64,000 nucleotides of DNA, taken from JAYREN01 sp963663375 (GTDB lineage Bacteria; Acidobacteriota; Holophagae; Holophagales; Holophagaceae). The stretch is taken from the NCBI GenBank assembly GCA_963663375.1, contig OY760195.1:2356001-2420000 (forward strand), in the 5' to 3' direction. Position numbers and translations under genes: made by a program. Under the pieces are notes generated by a model that had not been told where the DNA came from, ran no database searches, and saw only the letters and a program-made list of their open reading frames with translations. This document shows, one piece after another, positions 25,352 through 32,761 of this stretch; position 1 is the first letter of the stretch; each line of letters begins with the position of its first letter.

Positions 25352-25625
25352 CTTCGTCCTTCGAGGGCCCTTCGGGGGGTGGCGGGGGATCCATTCGATC
25401 CAGGCGCAGGGTGACCTTGTACAGCTCCCAGAAACCCGTGGCAACGCCCAGGATCAGCCCCACCCACTGCCCCGGCTTGGGATGGCCGAAGAGTCCTCCA
25501 ACCCAGCGCCCCAGGAAGAACCCCAGCACGATGGCGACCGGAAAGACCATGCCCATGGACATCAATTCCCCCCAGAGGGCGCGCTCCTGGGGGTTGGCAT
25601 CCTTGGGCTTGGGGCGGAGCAGCAT
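25329..25625 (-). CDS. AtpZ/AtpI-like F0F1 ATPase accessory membrane protein
   Basis: 98 residues with two membrane helices. The first (MSMGMVFPVAIVLGFFLGRW) and the second (GQWVGLILGVATGFWELY) match the helix-loop-helix design of the AtpZ family, with the conserved glycine patterns GFFLGRWVGG. The C-terminal tail is acidic and proline-rich. AtpZ proteins accompany atpI at the head of F0 operons and are proposed to aid Mg2+/Ca2+ handling or assembly. It is first of the atp set, overlapping the next gene, and lies downstream of nuoN beyond a repeat-like spacer. Confidence 0.75.
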   Translation of the reverse strand: MLLRPKPKDANPQERALWGELMSMGMVFPVAIVLGFFLGRWVGGLFGHPKPGQWVGLILGVATGFWELYKVTLRLDRMDPPPPPEGPSKDEDDRHPEG

Positions 25626-25636
25626 TCAACGTCCTA

Positions 25637-25758
25637 AAGACAAACCACAGAGGGCGCAGAGGAAAGACTGAGGGCACAGAGAAGAAATGGAAGGCCGCGA
25701 AACGAGTGTTCTCTGCGTTCTCTCTTTTTCTCTGCGCCCTCCGTGGTTCATCTTTGTG
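25637..25758. repeat. Inverted-repeat element (CACAGAG-type) between nuoN and the atp genes
   Basis: The left arm, about 25637-25665, reads AAAGACAAACCACAGAGGGC followed by GCAGAGGAAAG. The right arm, about 25728-25758, is its near-perfect reverse complement, differing at only about five positions over 30 bases. The interior carries further CACAGAG/CTCTGCG similarity. The element lies wholly within the spacer between the nuoN stop (25769) and the atpZ-like start. It has the look of a MITE or large extragenic palindrome and could form a long RNA hairpin at the nuo-atp boundary. Confidence 0.75.
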
Positions 25759-25768
25759 GGTTCGGGCC

Positions 25769-27232
25769 CTACCCCACCACGATCCGAGCCGTCCAATCCA
25801 GCAGCTTGTGGCCGAAGAAGGTGCCCAGGAGGATCAGGGCGCAGGTCAGGGTGAGGATGAAAGTGAAGGCCGTGCTGAGGGGCTTGATCTCCCGCTCGAC
25901 GGGCTCCTTGAAGTACATGGTGGCGACCACGTTCAGGTAGTAGTACGCCGCCACGGCGCTGGTGAGGAGGGCGAGCACCGTGAGGGTGACATGGCCCTGT
26001 TCGATGGCCAGCTTGAAGAGGTAGAACTTGCTGAAGAAGCCCACCAGGGGCGGAATGCCCGCGAGGCTCAGCATGGAGACCATCATGGCGAAGGCCAGGA
26101 CGGGCTGGCGCTTGGCGAGACCCCGGAGATCCTCGATGCGCTCGCCTTCACCCTTGCCCTGAAGGTAGATGATCACTGCGAAGGCGCCGCTCTGCATCAA
26201 CAGGTAGGTGAGCATGTAGAGCCACACGGCCTGGGCTCCGGCTTGCACATCGCCACTGAGCACGCCCAGCAGCATGTAGCCCACATGGGCGATGGAGCTG
26301 TAGGCCAGCAGGCGCTTCATGCTCTGTTGGCGCAGGGCCGCGATGTTGCCCAGCACCATGCTGGCACCCGCGATGAAGGAGAGGGGCAGCACCCACTCCA
26401 CGGCCACGCCCTGGAGGCCGGTGCCGAAGACGCGGATGAAGGCGGCCAGCGCTGCGGCTTTCGGCGCCATGGACATGAAGGCGGTGATGGGTGTGGGAGC
26501 ACCTTCGTATGCGTCCGGGCTCCACATGTGGAAGGGCACGGCGGCGACCTTGAAGGCGAAGCCCACCAGCACCATCAGGGCGCCCGCGAAGACCAGCAAA
26601 TTGCCGTTGGGGCTCACCAGGGCCAGCTTGTCATTCAGCTCCGCCAGGTTGGTGGTGGTGCCCCCGGCGGCGCCAAAGAGTAGGCTGATTCCGTAGAGCA
26701 GGATGCCGCTGGAGAAGGCCCCCAACAGGAAATACTTCAGACCCGCCTCGATGCTGCGTTCCTGGGTGCGCAGATAGGCCACCAGAATGTAGATGCAGAG
26801 GGCCATGAGCTCCAGGCTGAAGTACACCGACACCAGGTCCGCCGCGCCCACCAGCAGCATCATGCCGCTGATGGAGAAGAGGAGCAGGGCGTAGTACTCG
26901 ACGGTCTGTTCTCTCAGGGCATTGAGCTGGGGCTGGCTGAGCACGATGGTGACGAGCCCTGCCAGCACTGAGAGGAACTGGAAGCCCTTGGTGAGGCCGT
27001 CCACCTTGAACATGCCCGAGAAGCCCACGCCGGGCTGAGCCAGCAGGGCCAGAGTCCCGCCCGCCGCCAGCACCAGGAAGGCCACATAGGACCACACGCG
27101 CTTGTTGTTGCGGCCCACGAGGAGATCCCCGGGCCAGATCATCAGGGTCGCTGCAAGGATCAGGAACAGCGGCCCGTAGAGAAGGGGGAGATCCCTCGAA
27201 AGGCTCTCCAGCAGGCTCTGGGCGAAGGGCAT
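25769..27232 (-). CDS. nuoN: NADH-quinone oxidoreductase subunit N
   Basis: 487 residues, about 14 membrane helices, Mrp-antiporter-like family. Seen are the conserved charged helix region LKYFLLGAFSSGILLYG, FKVAAVPFHMWSPDAYEGAPTP with Lys and His of the proton path, and SMLSLAGIPPLVGFFSKFYLF. It translocates protons in the membrane arm of complex I. It is the last nuo gene in this minus-strand operon. The start ATG overlaps the nuoM stop as TGATG at 27232. Confidence 0.97.
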   Translation of the reverse strand: MPFAQSLLESLSRDLPLLYGPLFLILAATLMIWPGDLLVGRNNKRVWSYVAFLVLAAGGTLALLAQPGVGFSGMFKVDGLTKGFQFLSVLAGLVTIVLSQPQLNALREQTVEYYALLLFSISGMMLLVGAADLVSVYFSLELMALCIYILVAYLRTQERSIEAGLKYFLLGAFSSGILLYGISLLFGAAGGTTTNLAELNDKLALVSPNGNLLVFAGALMVLVGFAFKVAAVPFHMWSPDAYEGAPTPITAFMSMAPKAAALAAFIRVFGTGLQGVAVEWVLPLSFIAGASMVLGNIAALRQQSMKRLLAYSSIAHVGYMLLGVLSGDVQAGAQAVWLYMLTYLLMQSGAFAVIIYLQGKGEGERIEDLRGLAKRQPVLAFAMMVSMLSLAGIPPLVGFFSKFYLFKLAIEQGHVTLTVLALLTSAVAAYYYLNVVATMYFKEPVEREIKPLSTAFTFILTLTCALILLGTFFGHKLLDWTARIVVG

Positions 27233-28893
27233 CAGTGACCTCCGTGGGCTTCAGCGGAGGGTGCACCGTGACCGGAGGCTGGCGCCTCGTGGGCGGGGGC
27301 GGTCATGCCGGACATGCCGACTTGGGCGGCGGCCTTCTGCTGGGCGGCCAGTTCCTGCGCCTTGAAGTAGTTGGGGTCGATCTGGGTCACGAGCTTTTCC
27401 ACGGGCTTCTGGAGCACCTTGAGGATGGGCATGGGATAGAGGCCGATCCAGAAAGCTGCGATCACCAGGGGCGCGAAGTAGGCCAGTTCCCGGGCATTGA
27501 GGTCGGGCATCTTGGCGTTGACCTCGCTGATGGGCCCAAACATGACGCGCTGGTAGAGCCACAGCATGTAGGCCGCACCCAGGATGATGCCGCTGGTGGC
27601 CGCCACGGCCCACCAGGGATGCACCTGGAAGGCACCCATGAGGATGGCGACCTCGCCGATGAACCCGTTGAGCCCCGGGAGGCCGATGGAACTCATGGTC
27701 ATGATCATGAAGATCGTGGCGTAGAGCGGCATGGATTTCGACAGGCCGCCGAAGTCCGCGATCATACGCGTGTGGCGGCGCTCGTAGACGATGCCCACGA
27801 TGAGGAAGAGGGCGCTGGTGGAGATGCCGTGGTTGAGCATCTGGAGGATGCCGCCGGTGATCCCGTTGGGATTCATGGCGAAGAGGCCCAGCATGCAGAG
27901 GGCGAGATGGCTCACGGAGCTATAGGCCACGAGCTTCTTCATGTCCTTCTGGATCATGGCCACCAGGGCGCCATAGATCACGCCGATGATGGTGAGGGCC
28001 AGGAACCAAGGCATCAGGGCCTCTACCACTACTTTCGAGCTAAGCGAAATGGGCAGCAGGAAGCGCACGAAGCCGTAGGTGCCCATCTTCAGGAGAATAC
28101 CGGCCAGGATCACCGAACCTGCCGTGGGCGCCTGCACGTGGGCGTCCGGCAGCCAGGTGTGGAAGGGGAACATCGGCACCTTGATGGCGAAGCCCAGAAA
28201 GAAGGCCAGGGCCAGCAGGATCTGGAAGGTCTTGGCCTGCTGGGCGATGTAGGGCGCCATGGCGTGGAAGGATTCAATGGAGAAGCTGGGCGTCATGCCC
28301 ACCTTCTTCTGCAGGAAGTAGATGGCCAGGATGCCCACGAGCATCAGCACGGAGCCCGCCAGGGTGTAGAGGAAGAGCTTGATGGCGGCGTAGAGCTTCT
28401 GCGGCCCGCCCCAGATGGCGATGAGGAAGTACATCGGCACCAGCATCAGCTCCCAGAAGAGGTAGAAGAGGAACACGTCCTGGCAGATGAACACGCCCAG
28501 CATGGAGGTCTGCATCACCAGCAGCCAGATGTAGTATTCCTTGTGGCGTTCCTCGATGGCCTTGAAGGAGCACCACACGGCGATGAAGCCGATGAAGGTC
28601 GTGAGCAGGAAGAGCACCAGGCTGATGCCATCCATGCCGACGCTGAACCGCACCCCCAGGGATTCGATCCAGGGGATGTCCGTCACCCACTGCACCGCGG
28701 CGCTGGACCGGTCGTACTGGAACCAGAGCGGGATGCTGAGGGCGAAATCCAGGATCGTGATGCCCAGGGTCGCCAGCTCGAAGATGCGGCGTTTCTCCTT
28801 GGGCACGAAGAGCAGCAGCAGCGCCCCCAGCAGCGGGATGAAGGTGACCCACAGCGGCAGGTTCTGGAACCAGGGGATCAGGGTCGGATTCAT
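27232..28893 (-). CDS. nuoM: NADH-quinone oxidoreductase subunit M
   Basis: 553 residues, about 14 membrane helices. Proton-path motifs are present: the conserved Glu in LFWELMLVPMYF, Lys in ALAFFLGFAIKVPMFPFHTWLPDAH and the C-terminal SIGLPGLNGFIGE. The C-terminal tail beyond residue about 500 is an alanine/histidine-rich extension (HEAPASGHGAPSAEAHGGH), longer than usual. It is coupled to nuoN by TGATG. A ribosome-binding GGAG lies just ahead of the ATG at 28893. Confidence 0.97.
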   Translation of the reverse strand: MNPTLIPWFQNLPLWVTFIPLLGALLLLFVPKEKRRIFELATLGITILDFALSIPLWFQYDRSSAAVQWVTDIPWIESLGVRFSVGMDGISLVLFLLTTFIGFIAVWCSFKAIEERHKEYYIWLLVMQTSMLGVFICQDVFLFYLFWELMLVPMYFLIAIWGGPQKLYAAIKLFLYTLAGSVLMLVGILAIYFLQKKVGMTPSFSIESFHAMAPYIAQQAKTFQILLALAFFLGFAIKVPMFPFHTWLPDAHVQAPTAGSVILAGILLKMGTYGFVRFLLPISLSSKVVVEALMPWFLALTIIGVIYGALVAMIQKDMKKLVAYSSVSHLALCMLGLFAMNPNGITGGILQMLNHGISTSALFLIVGIVYERRHTRMIADFGGLSKSMPLYATIFMIMTMSSIGLPGLNGFIGEVAILMGAFQVHPWWAVAATSGIILGAAYMLWLYQRVMFGPISEVNAKMPDLNARELAYFAPLVIAAFWIGLYPMPILKVLQKPVEKLVTQIDPNYFKAQELAAQQKAAAQVGMSGMTAPAHEAPASGHGAPSAEAHGGH

Positions 28894-28969
28894 ATCAACT
28901 CCGGGAATCGGCTAGCAGAAGGGGCAGGGACCGAGAGGCGGGCTTGGTCTGGCACGAGGTGGGGGTCCG

Positions 28970-29006
28970 GGGGGACATCGCGAACAGCGTGAGCAGGCGG
29001 TCCCCC
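28970..29006 (-). other. Possible hairpin in the nuoL-nuoM spacer
   Basis: The 122-base spacer between the nuoL stop (29016) and the nuoM start (28893) contains GGGGGAC at 28970-28976 and its reverse complement GTCCCCC at 29000-29006. The loop is 23 bases. It is the only sizeable spacer in the distal operon besides nuoJ-nuoK. It may stabilise or attenuate the transcript. No U-tract follows, so a terminator call is not supported. Confidence 0.35.
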
Positions 29007-29015
29007 TGGCTCATG

Positions 29016-31271
29016 TCAGGCGAGGAACTTCCAGAAGGCAAACACCAGGAAGCCAAGGAACATCACGAAGGCGTAGTTCTGAACCCGGCCTGTCTGGAGC
29101 TTGCGGAAGCCCCCGGAGAGTTGCTGGAGCAGCCAGGCCACTAGGTTCACGAGGCCGTCCACGATCTTGGCGTCGAACCAGTAGCTGATGTGGGCCCAGA
29201 CCAGCGTGAAGCGGGCGGCGCCATTCACCATGCCATCCACCACCCAGGTATCGAAGGCCCAGAGTTGGGCGCCCAGCTGCTTGCAGGGGCCGAGGATGGC
29301 CATCTCGTAGAACTCATCCACGAAGTACTTGTTGTGAACCCAGCGGAAGAGGCCCGGGAAACGCTTCACGAAGGCCCGAGGCCGCGCCCAGGTGGGATCC
29401 ATGGCGTAGAAGAAATAGGCCAGCAGCATGGCGCCGGGGGCCCAGACGAAAGTCGCCCAGGCCATGAGGCCGTACTCGATGGCGGGCGCGGCCTCGTGGG
29501 CGGCATGGACAGGTGCGCTCTGGTAGAGCAGCGGTCCGATCCATTCCGAGAAATGGGCGCCGCCCAGCCAGTGCAGGCTGTGGGGAATGTTCAGGAAGCC
29601 GCCCACCAGGGCCAGCACCGCCAGCGCGAAGACGGGCACCCACATGTTCCAGACCACTTCCCTGGGGCCGTGATCGTGACTGGCGTGAGCAGGGGCTTGG
29701 TCGTGAGCATCGTGCCCATGATCGTCGTGGTCGTGGGCCTCGGAAGGCACCCCATGGCCGTGGGGATCGTGGCCCGCACCGCGGTATTCGCCGCCGAAGG
29801 TCATCACCATCAGGCGCACCATGTAGAAGGCCGTCATGAAGGCCCCCGCCATGCCCATGAGCCAGGCCACCAAGTTCAGCGTGTGGCCGCCCGTGTGCCA
29901 GCCCTCGAAGACCTTCCAGAGGATCTCATCCTTGGAGAAGAAGCCCGAGAAGGGGAAGATGCCCGCGATGGCGATGGTGGCGATGAGCATGGAGCGGTAG
30001 GTCCAGGGCATCTTCGCCTTCAGCCCGCCCATGTTGCGCATGTCCTGCTCGTGGTGGCAGGCCATGATCACCGAGCCGGAACCCAGGAAGAGCGCAGCCT
30101 TGAAGAAGGCGTGGGTGAAGACATGGAACATGCCCGCCGTGTAGGCCCCGGCACCCATGCCCATGAACATGAAGCCCAGCTGGGACACGGTGGAATAGGC
30201 CAGCACCTTCTTGATGTCGTACTGGGCCAGGCCCATGCTCGCCGCCACGAGGGCGGTGAGGGCACCCACGAAGAGCACCACGCTCAAGGCGACCGGCGCG
30301 TTGGTGTAGACGAAATTGAGCCGGGCGATCATGTAGAGGCCGGAGGTCACCATGGTCGCGGCGTGGATGAGCGCGCTGACCGGCGTGGGCCCCGCCATGG
30401 CGTCCGGCAGCCAGACGTAGAGAGGAATCTGGGCGCTCTTGCCGCAGGCGCCCACAAAGAGCAGGATGCCCGCCAGATTGAACCACCAGGTGGGGCTATG
30501 GGTGAGGCCGAAGATCGTCAGCTCGGGCCGCGCCATGACCGCGCGGGTCATGCCCATGAGGGTGTCGAAGTCCACGCTCCCGAAGATCTGGAAGAGCAGG
30601 AAGAAACCCAGCATGAAGCCGAAGTCGCCAATGCGATTCGTCACGAAGGCCTTCTTGCCTGCGATGGCGGCGAACTCCTTGTCGAAGTAGAAGCCGATGA
30701 GCAGGTAGGAGCAGAGGCCCACGCCCTCCCAGCCCAGGAACATCATGAGGATGTTGGAACCCAGCACGAGGTTGAGCATGGAGAACACAAAGAGGTTCAT
30801 GTACGTCATGAAACGGTAGTAACGACCGTCCTTGCGCTCTTCGGCCATGTAGCCCGTGGAGAAGAGGTGGATCAGGAAGCCCACCCCCGTCACCAGCAGG
30901 GCCATGGCGCCGGAGAGGGGATCGAACTTGTAGGCCCAGTTCACGGTATTGCGGGCCACGCCATCCATCACCCGGGCCCCACCCAGGTCGATCCAGGTCC
31001 AGATCGACTGAGTGATCGAGCGGTTGGCGGGGGCTTGACTCAGCAGAACGCCGAAGTAGTAGACCGCCAGGATGAAGGCCACGCCCACGGAGCCCAGGGC
31101 GATGAGGTCCACCAGCTTCGTATCGGGTGCTTTGCGGCCCGTGGCCTTGCAGAACAGGCCGTAGGCGCCGTTCAGCAGGGCCCCGAAGAGGGGCAGAAAG
31201 GGAATCAACCAGAGCACCGAGGCGTGAACCGGGGTGCTCAGGGCCGCGCTGGCTGCGTGTTCCATTAGCAT
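29016..31271 (-). CDS. nuoL: NADH-quinone oxidoreductase subunit L, long form with His-rich loop
   Basis: 751 residues, longer than the usual 610-650. Membrane core motifs are clear: LIPFLPLFGALLNG, FVGACGKSAQIPLYVWLPDAMAGPTPVSALIHAATMV in pieces, and GIFPFSGFFSKDEIL. It is the distal proton pump and carries the lateral helix at the C-terminus. An insertion at about residues 497-534 is rich in His, Asp and Ala (AHDHDDHGHDAHDQAPAHAS), lying in a loop after the GGEYRG turn. This stretch could bind metal ions. The start (ATG 31271) is five bases from the nuoK stop. Confidence 0.96.
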   Translation of the reverse strand: MLMEHAASAALSTPVHASVLWLIPFLPLFGALLNGAYGLFCKATGRKAPDTKLVDLIALGSVGVAFILAVYYFGVLLSQAPANRSITQSIWTWIDLGGARVMDGVARNTVNWAYKFDPLSGAMALLVTGVGFLIHLFSTGYMAEERKDGRYYRFMTYMNLFVFSMLNLVLGSNILMMFLGWEGVGLCSYLLIGFYFDKEFAAIAGKKAFVTNRIGDFGFMLGFFLLFQIFGSVDFDTLMGMTRAVMARPELTIFGLTHSPTWWFNLAGILLFVGACGKSAQIPLYVWLPDAMAGPTPVSALIHAATMVTSGLYMIARLNFVYTNAPVALSVVLFVGALTALVAASMGLAQYDIKKVLAYSTVSQLGFMFMGMGAGAYTAGMFHVFTHAFFKAALFLGSGSVIMACHHEQDMRNMGGLKAKMPWTYRSMLIATIAIAGIFPFSGFFSKDEILWKVFEGWHTGGHTLNLVAWLMGMAGAFMTAFYMVRLMVMTFGGEYRGAGHDPHGHGVPSEAHDHDDHGHDAHDQAPAHASHDHGPREVVWNMWVPVFALAVLALVGGFLNIPHSLHWLGGAHFSEWIGPLLYQSAPVHAAHEAAPAIEYGLMAWATFVWAPGAMLLAYFFYAMDPTWARPRAFVKRFPGLFRWVHNKYFVDEFYEMAILGPCKQLGAQLWAFDTWVVDGMVNGAARFTLVWAHISYWFDAKIVDGLVNLVAWLLQQLSGGFRKLQTGRVQNYAFVMFLGFLVFAFWKFLA

Positions 31272-31275
31272 TGTC

Positions 31276-31578
31276 TCAGCCCTTCAACAGATTGATCTCG
31301 TCGACGGCGACGGTGTTCTTCTTGCGGTAGAGCGCCACCACGATGGCGAGGCCAATGGCCACCTCGGCGGCGGCGAGCCCCATGACCATCAGGGCGAAGG
31401 CCTGCCCCGTCACGGTGCCACTCTGGCGGGCGAAGGCGATCAGATTGATATTCGCTGCGTTGAGCATGAGTTCGGCGCACATGAGGATGATCAGGGCGTT
31501 GCGGCGGATCAGCACGCCCGCCACGCCGATGGAGAAGAGCAAGAAGGAGATGAGGAGAACTTGATTCATCGCTGGCAT
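31276..31578 (-). CDS. nuoK: NADH-quinone oxidoreductase subunit K
   Basis: 100 residues with three membrane helices. The two membrane-embedded acidic residues are present, one in LIILMCAELMLNAANINLIAF and one in LAAAEVAIGLAIVV, typical for NuoK. It helps carry charge between the Q site and the antiporter-like subunits. The start could be ATG 31578 or ATG 31569. The first ATG lies inside one copy of an 18-base direct repeat, whose other copy covers the nuoJ stop. Confidence 0.96.
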   Translation of the reverse strand: MPAMNQVLLISFLLFSIGVAGVLIRRNALIILMCAELMLNAANINLIAFARQSGTVTGQAFALMVMGLAAAEVAIGLAIVVALYRKKNTVAVDEINLLKG

Positions 31579-31697
31579 CAGACACGCTCCGCTCTCTTGG
31601 TATCCGCTTTGCGGATACGCAAGACTTCAGCATCAATGGTCATTTCTGGATTCGGCATCGTGGGTGCTCGGTCGGCACACATCAGACACGCTCCGCT
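31576..31697. repeat. Direct-repeat-flanked 86-base insertion with hairpin between nuoJ and nuoK
   Basis: CATCAGACACGCTCCGCT occurs at 31576-31593 and again, identical over 18 bases, at 31680-31697. One copy contains the nuoJ stop (GTGTCTGATG) and the other the nuoK start in the same TGATG context. The 86 bases between them include a perfect hairpin, GTATCCGC TTT GCGGATAC, at 31600-31618. It looks as if an ancestral TGATG junction was split by a duplication plus insertion. The peptide before the nuoK-side stop even reads RAERV, like the C-terminus of NuoJ. Confidence 0.8.
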
Positions 31698-32245
31698 TTG
31701 GCCAAGACCACCGCGCCCACGAGGGCCACCAGGAGGATCACCGAGAGGATCTCGAAGGGCAGGAGATACTCCGCGAAGAGGCCCCGGCTCACGAGTTGGG
31801 CATTGCCCAGCTTTTCGCCCTGGGCCACGAGGCTGGGAGACAGGGTGAGGGCCTCGGCGGCGCTGGCGCCGAAGATGGTTTGCCAGAAGACGCCGACAAA
31901 GGCCACGGCGCCCGCCAGCACCAGCACGAGGGCAAAGGGCGTCTGCCGCTGGAAGTGGCCCTTTTCTTTGGCCTTGCTGAGTTCCACCAGCATGACCACG
32001 AAGAGGAAGAGCACCACGATGCCGCCCGCGTAGACCAGGAGTTGGGCCACGCCCAGAAATTCCGCGCCGATGCAGAGGTAGCAGCCCGCCACGGAGAGCA
32101 TGGCGAAGAGGAAACCCATGACGCTGTGCACGGCGTTCTTGGCGAAGATCATGATCCCCGCCCCGGTCAGGGCCATGAGGCCGAAGACCAGGAAGAGGTG
32201 GTTACCGATTTGAGTGAGCAGCTGTTCCATGGCGGTCCCCGTCAA
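31682..32245 (-). CDS. nuoJ: NADH-quinone oxidoreductase subunit J
   Basis: 187 residues, five membrane helices. The conserved MFAKNAVHSVMGFLFAMLSVAG in pieces and LLVYAGGIVVLFLFVVMLVELSK near the pi-bulge helix identify NuoJ, which transmits conformational change from the quinone site. The start overlaps the nuoI stop by four bases (ATGA). Its stop lies in one copy of the 18-base repeat described between nuoJ and nuoK. Confidence 0.96.
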   Translation of the reverse strand: MTGTAMEQLLTQIGNHLFLVFGLMALTGAGIMIFAKNAVHSVMGFLFAMLSVAGCYLCIGAEFLGVAQLLVYAGGIVVLFLFVVMLVELSKAKEKGHFQRQTPFALVLVLAGAVAFVGVFWQTIFGASAAEALTLSPSLVAQGEKLGNAQLVSRGLFAEYLLPFEILSVILLVALVGAVVLAKAERV

Positions 32246-32751
32246 TCCTTCTCGTCCGCGACCGAATACTTGGCCACCGGCGAGGTGCCGAACATGTTGT
32301 GGAACTTGCCTTCCATGGCGAGGGACATGTCCTCACGGTCATAGACGGCCAGCTCGAACTGGTGGTTCAGGATGATGGCGTCGAAGCCGCAACTCTCCAC
32401 ACAGAACTCGCAGAAGATGCAGCGCTCCATCTCGAAGTCGTAGCGGGTGGGCAGCTTGGTCTTGCGGCCCTCCTTCTTGCCGGATTCGATGGTGATTACC
32501 TGGGTGGGGCAGATCTTCTCGCAGGCCAGGCAGCACACGCACTTGATCTCGCCCGCCTCGTCCTTGAGCATGGTGAGCCGACCGCGGAAGCGGGGCTGGA
32601 CCTTGGCAGGCACCTCCGGGTACTCGGACACCACGTGGAGCGGCACCTTCCGGCGGTTCGCCGTGAAGAACACCTTCGAGAAGTGCTTGCCCGTGATGGC
32701 CAGGCCCTTGGAGATATCGAAGGGAATGAGCGTCTTGAGGAACTTGTTCAT
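32242..32751 (-). CDS. nuoI: NADH-quinone oxidoreductase subunit I (two 4Fe-4S clusters)
   Basis: 169 residues. Two ferredoxin motifs are visible: CVCCLACEKICPTQV (CxxCxxCxxxCP) and CIFCEFCVESCGFDAI, where the usual Pro after the last Cys is Gly. These hold clusters N6a and N6b, which feed electrons to N2 in NuoB. The start lies ten bases before the nuoH stop region on the transcript, and the stop overlaps nuoJ by four bases. Note that the upstream electron-input subunits NuoE, NuoF and NuoG are not encoded in this operon. Confidence 0.96.
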   Translation of the reverse strand: MNKFLKTLIPFDISKGLAITGKHFSKVFFTANRRKVPLHVVSEYPEVPAKVQPRFRGRLTMLKDEAGEIKCVCCLACEKICPTQVITIESGKKEGRKTKLPTRYDFEMERCIFCEFCVESCGFDAIILNHQFELAVYDREDMSLAMEGKFHNMFGTSPVAKYSVADEKD

Positions 32752-32761
32752 GGCATCTCCC

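Noticed and set aside
28951..28966. TGGCACG in the nuoL-nuoM spacer as a sigma-54 -24 box.
   Set aside because: The -12 position reads GGGG instead of TTGC, so the spacing pattern fails.
27235..31268. Very long plus-strand frames opposite nuoM (585 aa) and nuoL (692 aa).
   Set aside because: They mirror the real nuo genes on the other strand. Their proteins are His/Glu/Gly-rich translation products of GC-rich codons with no domain.
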